This document shows positions 17,770 through 26,333 of a stretch of 64,000 bases of DNA, piece by piece. The stretch is taken from contig JAURGK010000007.1 of assembly GCA_030833845.1 (NCBI GenBank), positions 24,739-88,738 of the forward strand, given 5' to 3'. Both the position numbers and the translations under genes were made by a program. How positions within the stretch are numbered: position 1 is the stretch's first letter; every line of letters starts with the position of its first letter. Origin of the DNA: Crocinitomicaceae bacterium. GTDB lineage: Bacteria > Bacteroidota > Bacteroidia > Flavobacteriales_D > Crocinitomicaceae. The notes under the pieces were generated by a model. It did no database searches. It saw nothing but the letters and a program-made list of their open reading frames with translations, and was not told where the DNA came from.

Positions 17770-20320
17770 ATTATTTTTCATTTTTGTCTTTAGCTTGACA
17801 AATGTCATTTGGGCGCAAAGCCCAAGCAGTTTGGGCGCATTGAGCTTTGATTATTCAAACCCTCAAACATTCGAAATCGGGCCTATTCGCGTAATAGGTG
17901 CCGACAACTATGACCACCAAGCTATAAAGTTGATTGCGGGCCTACGTACCGGACAAAAGATCACCTTGCCAAGCCAACAAATAAATAAGGCCATCCAACA
18001 ACTTTGGGCGGAGGGTTTGTTTTCGGATGTTGCTATTTATGCCGAAAAAGAAATTGGCGGCGTTGTTTATATGGTCATAGAGTTGTCTCCTAGACCTAAA
18101 CTCTCCAAGTTTAGGTTTGAAGGTGTAAACAAACGTGAAGCAGATAAACTTCGCGAAGAAATCAGTTTGTATGCAGGCAAAACAATTACTGAAAATTTAG
18201 TATTCGAAACCAAAAGCAAGATACGTAGCTATTACCGCGACAAAGGGTTTTTTTATGCCAAGGTTCAAATCAATCGCCAACTAGACACCCTGATAAACAA
18301 TTCAGAAATCTTTGTCATTCAAATTGACAAAGGCATCAAAGTTGGTATCAAGGAAATTGAATTTGTTGGCGTTACGGCTGTTCCGGTTTGGAAACTTCGT
18401 ATGTCCATGAAAGACACCAAGCAAAAAGGCCCTCAGAGAATTTTCAAGCGCTCTAAATACACGGAGAGCAGCTATGCGACAGATAAAAAAGCCTTATTAG
18501 CAAAGTTCAACGCCGAAGGCCTTAGAGACGCTACGATAACCCATGACACTGTTTTTATGTTGGATGAAAAGAACATGAAAATACGCATTGAAATCAGCGA
18601 AGGGGAAAAATATTATTTTGGAGATATTGAATGGATAGGCAATGCCAAATACCGCTCAAGTTTTTTAGATACTGTGTTGGGCATTAAGCCCGGCGATTTA
18701 TACAATAAAGATTTGTTTAGTCAGCGACTTTATGGTAATGGCGACGGCCGCGATATTTCCTCGCTTTACATGGATCGCGGGTATTTGTTTTTTCAAATTC
18801 AGCCTGTAGAAACGGGTGTGGCTGATAATAAAATTAATCACCAAATTCGCATCATTGAGGGCAAAGAGGCGCACATTGGAACAGTGACGGTACGTGGAAA
18901 TACCAAAACCAATGACCATGTAATTTTAAGGGAAATTCGCACTAAACCTGGCGATTTATTCAACAAGGCCGATATCATGCGTACTCAAAGAGAATTGGCC
19001 CAACTTGGATTCTTTGACGAACAAGGTTTTCAAGTGAATCCACAACCCAATCCGGCTAATGGTACTGTCGACATAGAATACGTAGTTGTAGAAAAGTCAA
19101 GTGACCAGATTGAGCTTTCAGGTGGTTACGGTGGTGCAGGACCAAACACCTCAGGTAGGGTGATCGGCACACTGGGCCTTTCGTTCAATAATTTTTCTAC
19201 GAAGAATTTTTTCAAAAAAGAAGCCTGGAGCCCACTTCCAGGTGGTGACGGCCAAAGACTGACAATTAGGGCTCAATCTACAGGGCGTTTTTATCAGGGC
19301 TACAATTTCTCTTTTACCGAGCCATGGCTGGGGGGTAAAAAACCAAACTCACTAACTTTTTACATTACCAACTCATCGATTTCAACCAATGGTTTATTGC
19401 GCTCGAACCCGAGCTACAACGGTATTTCAATTTCTGGTGCAGGGGTGGCTATGGGGCGCCGTAAAAAGTGGCCGGATGATTATTTTGTAGCCAACTATGA
19501 GTTGTCATATATGTATTATGACGTGCAGAAATATTCGTTCTTCCCCTTGTTTCAAAATGGATATGCAAATGACATCTCTCTGAAATACACATTACAGCGA
19601 AGCTCAGTAAGCGCACCGATTTATCCGCAAAATGGATCTAATTTTATGTTTTCCGCAAAAGCGACGGCGCCATATTCTTTGTTTGAAAAAGACAAGGACT
19701 ATTCTTCGCTTACCACCCAGGAACGCTACAAATATTTAGAGTACTTCAAATTAAAGTTCACAGGAGAGTGGTTTACCCCCCTTAGCGCCGATAAAAAGCT
19801 TGTGTTGATGTCTCGCTTTGGTTTTGGCTACATGGGGGCCTATAACAAAGCCAAAGGAGTTTCGCCGTTCGATAGATTTATAATGGGCGGAAGCGGCCTT
19901 ACAGGAATGGGCGCAAATCAGATTGGAGGCCGAGAAATTATTGCACTTCGTGGTTATGAAGACCAAACGGTTTCTTCGCCGGGCGGCGACCCTATTGTGG
20001 CCAAATACACGCTCGAACTCAGATACCCGATTTCCTTAAATCCACAGGCAACGTTTTATGCGCTTTCATTTCTTGAGGCAGGAAACACTTATCCTAGTTT
20101 TGACAAGTTCAATCCATTCAACGTAAAACGCACTGCTGGAGTGGGAATAAGGGTGTTTTTACCGATGTTTGGTATGCTTGGCCTAGATTATGGATTAGGC
20201 TTCGATCAGCTCGATAGTTGGTCTTCAGGTTTTGGAAAAGGCTCGGATTTGGATATAAAAACCAAAGGGTATTATCCGAAATTGACCTTTACAATTGGCA
20301 TGAATCTTGGAGAATTGTAG
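17762..20320 (+). CDS. bamA: outer membrane protein assembly factor BamA
   Basis: The track extends the ORF back into uppS; the ATG at 17762 gives a signal peptide (MNKLFFIFVFSLTNVIWAQ) and 852 residues. BamA inserts beta-barrel proteins into the outer membrane. The N-terminal half holds POTRA repeats, visible as IRVIGADNYDHQAI, FRFEGVNKREADKL, IEFVGVTAVPVWKL, IEWIGNAKYRSSFL and VTVRGNTKTNDHVI. The C-terminal half is the barrel, with a conserved FTEPWLGGKKPNSL segment and a final beta strand. Two periplasmic OmpH/Skp chaperone genes follow, forming an outer-membrane biogenesis cluster. Confidence 0.96.
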   Translation: MNKLFFIFVFSLTNVIWAQSPSSLGALSFDYSNPQTFEIGPIRVIGADNYDHQAIKLIAGLRTGQKITLPSQQINKAIQQLWAEGLFSDVAIYAEKEIGGVVYMVIELSPRPKLSKFRFEGVNKREADKLREEISLYAGKTITENLVFETKSKIRSYYRDKGFFYAKVQINRQLDTLINNSEIFVIQIDKGIKVGIKEIEFVGVTAVPVWKLRMSMKDTKQKGPQRIFKRSKYTESSYATDKKALLAKFNAEGLRDATITHDTVFMLDEKNMKIRIEISEGEKYYFGDIEWIGNAKYRSSFLDTVLGIKPGDLYNKDLFSQRLYGNGDGRDISSLYMDRGYLFFQIQPVETGVADNKINHQIRIIEGKEAHIGTVTVRGNTKTNDHVILREIRTKPGDLFNKADIMRTQRELAQLGFFDEQGFQVNPQPNPANGTVDIEYVVVEKSSDQIELSGGYGGAGPNTSGRVIGTLGLSFNNFSTKNFFKKEAWSPLPGGDGQRLTIRAQSTGRFYQGYNFSFTEPWLGGKKPNSLTFYITNSSISTNGLLRSNPSYNGISISGAGVAMGRRKKWPDDYFVANYELSYMYYDVQKYSFFPLFQNGYANDISLKYTLQRSSVSAPIYPQNGSNFMFSAKATAPYSLFEKDKDYSSLTTQERYKYLEYFKLKFTGEWFTPLSADKKLVLMSRFGFGYMGAYNKAKGVSPFDRFIMGGSGLTGMGANQIGGREIIALRGYEDQTVSSPGGDPIVAKYTLELRYPISLNPQATFYALSFLEAGNTYPSFDKFNPFNVKRTAGVGIRVFLPMFGMLGLDYGLGFDQLDSWSSGFGKGSDLDIKTKGYYPKLTFTIGMNLGEL

Positions 20321-20345
20321 TATTGACAATAAATTGGTAACTTCG
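20315..20345 (+). promoter_or_regulatory. promoter before the first ompH/skp gene
   Basis: TTG (20315-20317), a 20-base spacer and TAACTTCG (20338-20345) fit the Bacteroidota promoter with one mismatch in the -7 box. The leader to ATG 20363 is 17 bases. It suggests that the chaperone genes can be expressed apart from bamA. Confidence 0.4.
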
Positions 20346-20362
20346 TCGTTCTTAGCAGGCAA

Positions 20363-20881
20363 ATGAAATACATGAAACACCTTCTGCTCCTTTTGTTGGT
20401 TTTTGGCATGCGCTTTGCTTATGCTCAAGAATTCGCTTTTATAGATTCAGACTACATTTTAGAGAATGTTCCCGAATATACAGAAGCCAAAGAGCGACTT
20501 GATAAAATGGCAGAGCGTTGGACTAAAGAAATAGAGGATCGCTACGCTACGATCAAAGAATTGAAAAGTAAATATGATCGAGAAGAGGTCTTGTTGCCCA
20601 AAGAAGAAAGAGAAAAGCGTAAGCAGGAAATTGAAAAACTCGAGCAGGAGGCCATTGATTTGCAAACAAAGCACTTTGGAGCGAATGGAGATTATTTTCA
20701 AAAACGACAAGAATTGATTAAGCCCATACAGGATCGTGTATTTACGGCTATGAAAAAAGTTGCAAAAAGAGAGGGCTATGCGTTTGTTTTTGACAAAGCA
20801 AACCAAAGCAATTTACTCTATGCAGAAAAAGAATTCGACATATCAGAAGAAGTGCTCGAAGAAATGGGAATCACTAATTAA
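20363..20881 (+). CDS. periplasmic chaperone OmpH/Skp family, first copy
   Basis: 172 residues with a signal peptide (hydrophobic core HLLLLLLVFGMRFAYAQ). The mature protein starts with FAFIDSDYILENVPEY, the family beta-strand, then long charged helices (residues about 40-120, rich in K/E) that form the gripping arms of Skp-type trimers, and ends with a short beta region (GYAFVFDKANQSNLLY). Skp/OmpH holds unfolded outer-membrane proteins during transit. An alternative start lies three codons later (ATG 20372). Confidence 0.92.
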   Translation: MKYMKHLLLLLLVFGMRFAYAQEFAFIDSDYILENVPEYTEAKERLDKMAERWTKEIEDRYATIKELKSKYDREEVLLPKEEREKRKQEIEKLEQEAIDLQTKHFGANGDYFQKRQELIKPIQDRVFTAMKKVAKREGYAFVFDKANQSNLLYAEKEFDISEEVLEEMGITN

Positions 20882-20890
20882 ACTTTAAAA

Positions 20891-21400
20891 ATGAAAAATG
20901 TAATACTTAGTTTGTTTGTAGTTGTTGGTTTTAGCGCATTTGCACAAACTAAAATTGGTCACGTAGACTCCAAAAAACTTTTAGACACGCTACCTTCGCG
21001 CAAAATAGCTATCAATAAGCTTGACTCTATGCAAACATCTGGCATGCAAGAGTTGCAATTGCTAGATGCAGAGTTTCAAAAACAATACCAAGCTTATATC
21101 CAGGACCAAGTAAATAAATCCCCAGCAGAGCGCCAAATCATAGAAGGAAGGCTGATGCAAAAGCAGCAAAATCTTGAAGCCACACAAGCGGCATTAGAAG
21201 AGGGCCTGCAAATCATGAGCGAAGAATTGAACAAACCAATCCTTGAGCGCATTCAAAAAGCCATTGATATTGTAGCGGAACGCAAAAAACTCAATTATGT
21301 TTTAGACGTAACAGCAACGATGTATTCTAAAGGTGGTATTGATATCACAGATGAGGTTATTGTTGAGTTGCTCTTGCTTGACGCGGCAGCCAAAAAATAA
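20891..21400 (+). CDS. periplasmic chaperone OmpH/Skp family, second copy
   Basis: 169 residues, signal peptide MKNVILSLFVVVGFSAFAQ. The mature start TKIGHVDSKKLLDTLP and the closing LNYVLDVTATMYSKGGIDIT are family features; the middle is a long helical region. It is similar in plan but clearly divergent from the copy just upstream (nine-base gap), so this is an old tandem duplication. Tandem skp-like genes behind bamA are common in Bacteroidota. A strong terminator follows. Confidence 0.92.
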   Translation: MKNVILSLFVVVGFSAFAQTKIGHVDSKKLLDTLPSRKIAINKLDSMQTSGMQELQLLDAEFQKQYQAYIQDQVNKSPAERQIIEGRLMQKQQNLEATQAALEEGLQIMSEELNKPILERIQKAIDIVAERKKLNYVLDVTATMYSKGGIDITDEVIVELLLLDAAAKK

Positions 21401-21419
21401 AAACAAGAAACACAATCTC

Positions 21420-21447
21420 AAAGGGCAACACATCGTTGCCCTTTTTT
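21420..21447 (+). terminator. rho-independent terminator after the ompH pair
   Basis: A 10-bp stem AAAGGGCAAC / GTTGCCCTTT with a 5-base loop is followed by TTTTTT. The murI promoter begins immediately afterwards. Confidence 0.85.
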
Positions 21448-21450
21448 CGT

Positions 21451-21458
21451 TAGTTTTG
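21451..21458 (+). promoter_or_regulatory. -7 promoter element of murI (leaderless geometry)
   Basis: TAGTTTTG matches TAnnTTTG and ends four bases before the GTG start codon of murI, right after the preceding terminator. Confidence 0.55.
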
Positions 21459-21462
21459 ATAC

Positions 21463-22287
21463 GTGCAAACAACAGGACCAATAGGTGTTTTTGACTCCGG
21501 TTACGGAGGGTTAACGGTATTAAAAGCACTGAGAAAAAAATTACCAAACCACGACTTTATATACTTTGGCGACAACGCCAGGGCACCTTACGGAAACAGG
21601 TCGTTCGATGTGGTCTATGAGTTCACACTTGAGGCCGTGAAATTTCTTTTTGAACAGGGCTGCCCATTGGTGATTTTGGCATGCAATACGGCCTCGGCAA
21701 AAGCACTTCGTACCATTCAGCAAAAAGACCTGCCCCAATTGGCCCCAAACAACCGCGTGCTCGGTGTAATTCGCCCAAGCGCCGAAGTGCTCAAAGAAAG
21801 CACTAAAAGCGGCTGTGTGGGCATTTTGGGAACAAACGGAACCATCAACTCCAATTCTTACCCCATCGAACTGCAAAAATTTGCTCCAAACCTTAAGGTA
21901 TTCCAGCACGCTTGTCCAATGTGGGTTCCTTTGATAGAGAATCAAAAACACTTACACTCTGCCGGCGAACAATTCATCGCTGAAGATCTTGCTGTTTTGA
22001 TGGCTCAACAAAGAGAAATTGATTCGATTTTATTAGCTTGTACACATTATCCGGTTCTAAAGAAACAAATTGAAAAGATAGTGGGGCCGAATGTAAAAGT
22101 AGTTCCTCAAGGTCCGATAGTTGCAAAAAAATTACAGGCTTATTTGCAAGCCCACACCGAGATGAACAATCGCTTATCTAAAAATGGAAGCGTCACTTAT
22201 TTTAGTTCTGAAACCCCAGTGGTTTTTAATGAAAAAGCGGGATATTTTCTGGGCACCAAAGTAGAGGCCCGACATCACAGCTTTTAG
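21463..22287 (+). CDS. murI: glutamate racemase
   Basis: 274 residues from a GTG start. It converts L-glutamate to D-glutamate for peptidoglycan. Both catalytic cysteine motifs are present: ILACNTASAKALR and ILLACTHYPVLK. The N-terminal GVFDSGYGGLTVLKAL and the FGDNARAPYG segments are also diagnostic. The GTG lies four bases after a -7 box, so translation of a leaderless GTG message is implied. Its stop codon is one base from the stop of the convergent DUF4296 lipoprotein. Confidence 0.97.
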   Translation: MQTTGPIGVFDSGYGGLTVLKALRKKLPNHDFIYFGDNARAPYGNRSFDVVYEFTLEAVKFLFEQGCPLVILACNTASAKALRTIQQKDLPQLAPNNRVLGVIRPSAEVLKESTKSGCVGILGTNGTINSNSYPIELQKFAPNLKVFQHACPMWVPLIENQKHLHSAGEQFIAEDLAVLMAQQREIDSILLACTHYPVLKKQIEKIVGPNVKVVPQGPIVAKKLQAYLQAHTEMNNRLSKNGSVTYFSSETPVVFNEKAGYFLGTKVEARHHSF

Positions 22288-22288
22288 T

Positions 22289-22612
22289 CTAAGGTATCTT
22301 TCTGCTTAAGCTGATCAAAAGCTGATCATTGAGCTCTTTTTGGAGGTCGGGGTGGCTGGCATAATATTTAAGGCTTTTCTCAAAAATTTTGCGCGTTGTT
22401 TTGTATTTATGAAGTATCAAATCAACGCTTTTTTGAAGCGCCTCCTTATACTGGGTAGGGACGCCAAATTTACTTTGGTAATGGGTTTCGATCAAGGTAA
22501 TTTCTTCTACAAGCCCACACATTTCTTTGGGCTCAATGATCCCATTTGGAATTGTTTTTTGTTCGCATGAACAAAATAGACAAAGCAAAATGATCAATCC
22601 AATGACTTTCAT
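22289..22612 (-). CDS. DUF4296 lipoprotein
   Basis: 107 residues. The N-terminus is a lipoprotein signal (LIILLCLFCSC, lipidated cysteine at residue 16). The mature part begins with PNGIIEPKEMCGLVEEITLIE and ends in a helix followed by LISLSRKIP; layout and length fit DUF4296, a small Bacteroidota family of unknown role. It overlaps the pyrC stop by 4 bases. The order DUF4296-pyrC-glycosyltransferase appears to be conserved in the phylum. Confidence 0.7.
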   Translation of the reverse strand: MKVIGLIILLCLFCSCEQKTIPNGIIEPKEMCGLVEEITLIETHYQSKFGVPTQYKEALQKSVDLILHKYKTTRKIFEKSLKYYASHPDLQKELNDQLLISLSRKIP

Positions 22613-23946
22613 CGGGCCTCAAAATGTAGTCGTTGCCCTAATTGACCCTCAATGATTTGGCCTTGTGAATACACACAATGTCCATTGACGTAAGTGCTAT
22701 GAATTTGGTGAGAAAAGGTGGTGCCTTCAAAAGGAGACCAGCCGCATTTGTACAACAAGTTGGATTTATCGACTGTTGCTCCAGAGGTGGGCGATACTAA
22801 AACAAGGTCTGCTGCATAGCCCTCTCTGATGTATCCACGATTTTTTATACGAAAAAGAGTTGCTGGCGCATGGGCCATCTTTTCTACAATGCGCTCTAAT
22901 GTTATTTGTCCTTCTTTGGCTTTTTCTAACATTGCCAGCAGGGCGTGCTGAACGAGCGGCCCGCCAGAAGGGGCAGTAGTGTAAGGGTTGTTTTTTTCTT
23001 CTAGGGTATGGGGCGCATGGTCTGTAGCGATAACATCTATGCGATTGTCTAATAGGGCCTCCCAAATACCACTTCGGTCAGCTGCAGATTTAATGGCGGG
23101 ATTCCACTTAATAAAGTTTCCCTTTTGTGCATAATCTGCATCTGAAAACCATAAGTGATGCACACAGGCCTCTGCAGTAATTAGTTTTTGTTCGAGCGGA
23201 AGGGTGTTTTCAAATAGCTCTGTTTCTTTTGCGGTAGAAATGTGAAGTACATGCAGCCTTGCGCGGTATTTTTTGGCCAAGGAAACCGCTTTGGATGAAG
23301 ATAAATAGCAAGCTTCTTCATTGCGAATGAGCGGATGTGCGCTTACGGGTATGTTTTGCCCATATGTTTCTTGAAATTGTGCTAAGTTGGCGCGCACCGT
23401 GCTTTCGTCTTCACAATGTGTGGCAATGAGCATTCCTACACGAGAAAACAAGCCTTCTAACACACTTTCCTTGTCTACAAGCATATTTCCTGTAGATGAG
23501 CCCATAAACACCTTTATACCGCAAATATTTGCGGCGTTGGTTTTCAATACTTCTTCAAGGTTGTCATTAGATGCGCCCATAAAAAAGGAATAGTTTGCAA
23601 TTGCATTTTGGGCTGCGATTTGGTACTTTTCTTCCAACAAATCTTGTGTGAGTGCATTGGGCACGGTATTGGGCATTTCCATAAAACTCGTAATGCCTCC
23701 CGCAACAGCAGCACGAGATTCAGAATAAATATTTCCTTTGTGTGTCAGGCCGGGTTCTCTAAAGTGCACTTGATCATCAATACAGCCCGGCAAAATAAAT
23801 AATCCAGATGCATCTATTTCTCGCACTCTTTGATCTGTATCTATATGGCTCGCTATTTTTTGAATCAAGCCATCAGCAATGAGCACATCAGCAACAAATT
23901 GTTTGCCTTCGTTAATGATGGTGCCATTTTTAACTAAGGTTTTCAT
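22609..23946 (-). CDS. pyrC: dihydroorotase
   Basis: About 445 residues from the ATG at 23946 (MKTLVKNGTIINEG); an ATG at 23952 overlaps the previous stop as ATGA and is an alternative. It cyclises carbamoyl aspartate to dihydroorotate in pyrimidine synthesis. The metal motif DDQVHFREPG, the MEMPNTVPNA segment, the metal-ligand histidines in ATHCEDES and LHVLHIST, and the catalytic aspartate in DVIATDHAPHTLEEK are all there, indicating an active amidohydrolase rather than the inactive PyrX type. Its neighbours are the DUF4296 lipoprotein and a GT2 glycosyltransferase. Confidence 0.93.
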   Translation of the reverse strand: MKTLVKNGTIINEGKQFVADVLIADGLIQKIASHIDTDQRVREIDASGLFILPGCIDDQVHFREPGLTHKGNIYSESRAAVAGGITSFMEMPNTVPNALTQDLLEEKYQIAAQNAIANYSFFMGASNDNLEEVLKTNAANICGIKVFMGSSTGNMLVDKESVLEGLFSRVGMLIATHCEDESTVRANLAQFQETYGQNIPVSAHPLIRNEEACYLSSSKAVSLAKKYRARLHVLHISTAKETELFENTLPLEQKLITAEACVHHLWFSDADYAQKGNFIKWNPAIKSAADRSGIWEALLDNRIDVIATDHAPHTLEEKNNPYTTAPSGGPLVQHALLAMLEKAKEGQITLERIVEKMAHAPATLFRIKNRGYIREGYAADLVLVSPTSGATVDKSNLLYKCGWSPFEGTTFSHQIHSTYVNGHCVYSQGQIIEGQLGQRLHFEAR

Positions 23947-23948
23947 TT

Positions 23949-24665
23949 TCATTTCCATTTCATTTTACGCATTTGCCAAACACCAAAAAAAGCTTCTTTA
24001 AAAATACCTGTTGACATTTTAGATTCACCAGCCACCCTATCAATAAAAGTGATGGGAATTTCTTTTACCTTAAATCCAAGTTTTAGAGCCGCATATTTCA
24101 TACAGATTTGAAAAGCGTATCCTTTAAATGGAATGTTCTTTAGTGGAATCGTTTTCAATACTTCACTTCTGTAACACTTAAACCCCGCTGTGGTATCTTT
24201 GATCCCGATCATTAGAATCATTCGTACATAAACACTAGCAAAATAACTCATAAGAATGCGCTTAAACGGCCAATTCTTTACCTTTCCTCCGCGCACATAC
24301 CTTGAACCAATGGCAAAATCAGCGCCATCTTCACAGGCCTTTACGAGCCTAGGAAGGTCAGTGGGGTTGTGTGAAAAGTCACAATCCATTTCAATCACAA
24401 ATCCGTAGCCCCTTTCAATTGCCCATTGGAATCCATGAATATAGGCGGTGCCAAGACCAAGCTTCCCAGCTCTTTTTTCAAGGAACACCTCGGGGTGCTT
24501 TTTCATGAGCAAGGCTATTTGATCGGCTGTTCCATCGGGTGAGTTGTCGTCGATAAATAGTATATGATAACCTAGATTTAAGTCCAGCACTGCGCTCACC
24601 ATTTTGGATACGTTGTCACGCTCGTTGTATGTGGGTATGATGATGAGTGTTTGTGTGTGCGCCAT
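23949..24665 (-). CDS. polyprenol monophosphomannose synthase-like GT2 glycosyltransferase
   Basis: 238 residues. GT-A fold, family GT2, like dolichol-phosphate mannose synthase: it would move a sugar from a nucleotide donor to a polyprenyl phosphate at the cytoplasmic membrane face. Motifs: IIIPTYNERDNV, FIDDNSPDGTAD (first DxD-type region), EMDCDFSHNPTDLPRL (metal-binding DxD) and KDTTAGFKCYRSEVL. No C-terminal membrane helices, so it is the soluble or peripheral type. A TAATTTCG -7-like box lies 12 bases before the start. It overlaps the pyrC region and probably heads that operon. Confidence 0.92.
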   Translation of the reverse strand: MAHTQTLIIIPTYNERDNVSKMVSAVLDLNLGYHILFIDDNSPDGTADQIALLMKKHPEVFLEKRAGKLGLGTAYIHGFQWAIERGYGFVIEMDCDFSHNPTDLPRLVKACEDGADFAIGSRYVRGGKVKNWPFKRILMSYFASVYVRMILMIGIKDTTAGFKCYRSEVLKTIPLKNIPFKGYAFQICMKYAALKLGFKVKEIPITFIDRVAGESKMSTGIFKEAFFGVWQMRKMKWK

Positions 24666-24698
24666 GTCTAGTGAGAACGAAATTAGCGAAGAAAAGTG

Positions 24699-24726
24699 AC
24701 AAAAAAAACCGCCACAGGGGCGGTTT
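24699..24726 (-). terminator. rho-independent terminator after rplY
   Basis: On the minus strand an 8-bp stem AAACCGCC / GGCGGTTT with a short loop is followed by a run of eight T. It ends the prs-rplY transcript before the GT2 promoter. Confidence 0.88.
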
Positions 24727-24748
24727 AGTTAAATAATGTTTATGAAGT

Positions 24749-25336
24749 TTATGCTTCTTCTTCTTCGTCAGCAGCATCGGCACCTTTAACAGCACCACGA
24801 GCCATTTTGACTGCAACCACAACCGCATTGGTTGGGTCTAAGAATTTAACACCAGGGATTTCTACACTTCCTACACGGATAGCATCACCGATGCGTAATT
24901 TAGTAATATCAAGGGTAATTTCGTCTGGTAATGCGCCAGGCAAACCAACACATTGAAGGTGTCTGAACACAATCATTAATTTACCACCCGCCATTACACC
25001 ACGAGAAGAACCTGTGATGCGCACTGGCAATTTAACACGCACCTCTTTACTTTCATTGAGTTCGTAGAAATCTACGTGCTGAATGGTGTCTTTGGTTGGG
25101 TGTTGTTGCAACTCACGGATAATGCCTACCGCTTTTTTACCTTCAATATCGAGTGCTACCTGAAATACATCAGGAGAAAAAACGATTTTGTCAATAGCTG
25201 TTCGCTTTACTGCGAAGTGAGTTTGCTCACCTTGACCGTAAAGCACACAAGGAACTAGGCCAGCGTTACGCAAAGCCGCAGCATCCTTCTTCCCTACGTT
25301 CGCTCGGAGCGAACCGCTCAAATGTGCTGTTTTCAT
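24749..25336 (-). CDS. rplY: 50S ribosomal protein L25/general stress protein Ctc
   Basis: 195 residues, the long Ctc form: an N-terminal L25 domain binding 5S rRNA (LSGSLRANVGKKDAAALR, VPCVLYG) plus a C-terminal beta domain (DITKLRIGDAIRVGSVEIPGVKFL). The tail is acidic (ADAADEEEEA). It follows prs by 13 bases and shares its transcript; the prs-rplY pairing is widespread in bacteria. A clear terminator follows. Confidence 0.95.
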   Translation of the reverse strand: MKTAHLSGSLRANVGKKDAAALRNAGLVPCVLYGQGEQTHFAVKRTAIDKIVFSPDVFQVALDIEGKKAVGIIRELQQHPTKDTIQHVDFYELNESKEVRVKLPVRITGSSRGVMAGGKLMIVFRHLQCVGLPGALPDEITLDITKLRIGDAIRVGSVEIPGVKFLDPTNAVVVAVKMARGAVKGADAADEEEEA

Positions 25337-25349
25337 GTTATATATTAAT

Positions 25350-26279
25350 TTAAGAGATTACAAAATGTGAACTAATCGATTCGTTGTTTACCAGGCGTTT
25401 TATGACATCGGCAAATAAATTTGCCACGCTCAAAACGCGTATTTTCTCGCTTTGTTTTTGAAGCGGTATGGTATCAGTAACAATCAGTTCGGTTAATTTA
25501 GAGGCTGCGATTCGTTCAAAAGCAGGGCCGCTCAGAACAGCATGTGTTGTGAAAGCGCGTACGCTTTTTGCTCCTTTTTCGATAAGCAAATCTGCGGCTG
25601 TAGTTAGGGTTCCGGCTGTATCACACATGTCATCGATGATCACAACGTCTTTTCCCATTACATCACCAATCACAGTCATTTCGGCAATTTCATTTGCTTT
25701 TTTACGGTGTTTATGGCAAAGTGCTAAACCACAGTTTAAATTTTTGGCATACGAATTTGCGCGCTTGGCCCCACCAGCGTCTGGAGCAGCAACAACCAGA
25801 TTTTGCCTATCGTAGTTCTCGATTTCTTTGAAGAACAGGGTAGAGGCAAATAGGTGATCAACCGGCACTTCAAAGAAGCCTTGAATTTGGTCAGCATGGA
25901 GGTCCATTGTCATGACGCGGTCAACACCAGCAGCCATGAGCATGTTGGCGACAAGTTTAGCGCCAATAGCAACCCTTGGCTTGTCTTTGCGGTCTTGACG
26001 GGCAAATCCGAAATAAGGAATGACGGCAATAATTTTTCTTGCCGATGCGCGTCTTGCTGCATCTACAAGCAAAAGTAGCTCGAAAAGATTTTCGGTAGGA
26101 GGCATCGTAGATTGGACAATAAAAACATCTTGTCCGCGAACCGTTTCTTCAAAAGAAGGTTGAAATTCACCATCAGAGAAAACACTAACCTTGACATCTC
26201 CTAAAGACGCACCAAATGATTTGGCTATTTGTCCGGCCAGTTGTTCTGAAGCTCTTCCTGCAAAGATTTTTACACCCAC
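25350..26279 (-). CDS. prs: ribose-phosphate pyrophosphokinase
   Basis: The track starts 21 codons earlier, but that segment is upstream of a consensus promoter box; the GTG at 26279 gives 309 residues starting VGVKIFAGRASEQLA, the normal family start. The enzyme makes PRPP from ribose 5-phosphate and ATP for nucleotide, histidine and tryptophan synthesis. Visible are the KVSVFSDGEF segment, the PYFGFARQDRK flexible loop, MDLHADQIQGFF and the PRPP-binding motif VVIIDDMCDTAGTL. It is the first gene of a prs-rplY unit. Confidence 0.96.
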   Translation of the reverse strand: MGVKIFAGRASEQLAGQIAKSFGASLGDVKVSVFSDGEFQPSFEETVRGQDVFIVQSTMPPTENLFELLLLVDAARRASARKIIAVIPYFGFARQDRKDKPRVAIGAKLVANMLMAAGVDRVMTMDLHADQIQGFFEVPVDHLFASTLFFKEIENYDRQNLVVAAPDAGGAKRANSYAKNLNCGLALCHKHRKKANEIAEMTVIGDVMGKDVVIIDDMCDTAGTLTTAADLLIEKGAKSVRAFTTHAVLSGPAFERIAASKLTELIVTDTIPLQKQSEKIRVLSVANLFADVIKRLVNNESISSHFVIS

Positions 26280-26297
26280 GATACTGAAAATTGAATG

Positions 26298-26305
26298 CAA
26301 AGGTA
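26298..26305 (-). promoter_or_regulatory. -7 promoter element of prs
   Basis: The minus strand reads TACCTTTG, a full match, followed by an 18-base leader to GTG 26279. It supports the shorter prs start. Confidence 0.55.
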
Positions 26306-26318
26306 AGGAATTAAGAAC

Positions 26319-26326
26319 TAATTTTG
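26319..26326 (+). promoter_or_regulatory. -7 promoter element of the second ABC exporter
   Basis: TAATTTTG matches TAnnTTTG and ends seven bases before ATG 26334. It is divergent from the prs promoter 13 bases away. Confidence 0.5.
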
Positions 26327-26333
26327 TAATACA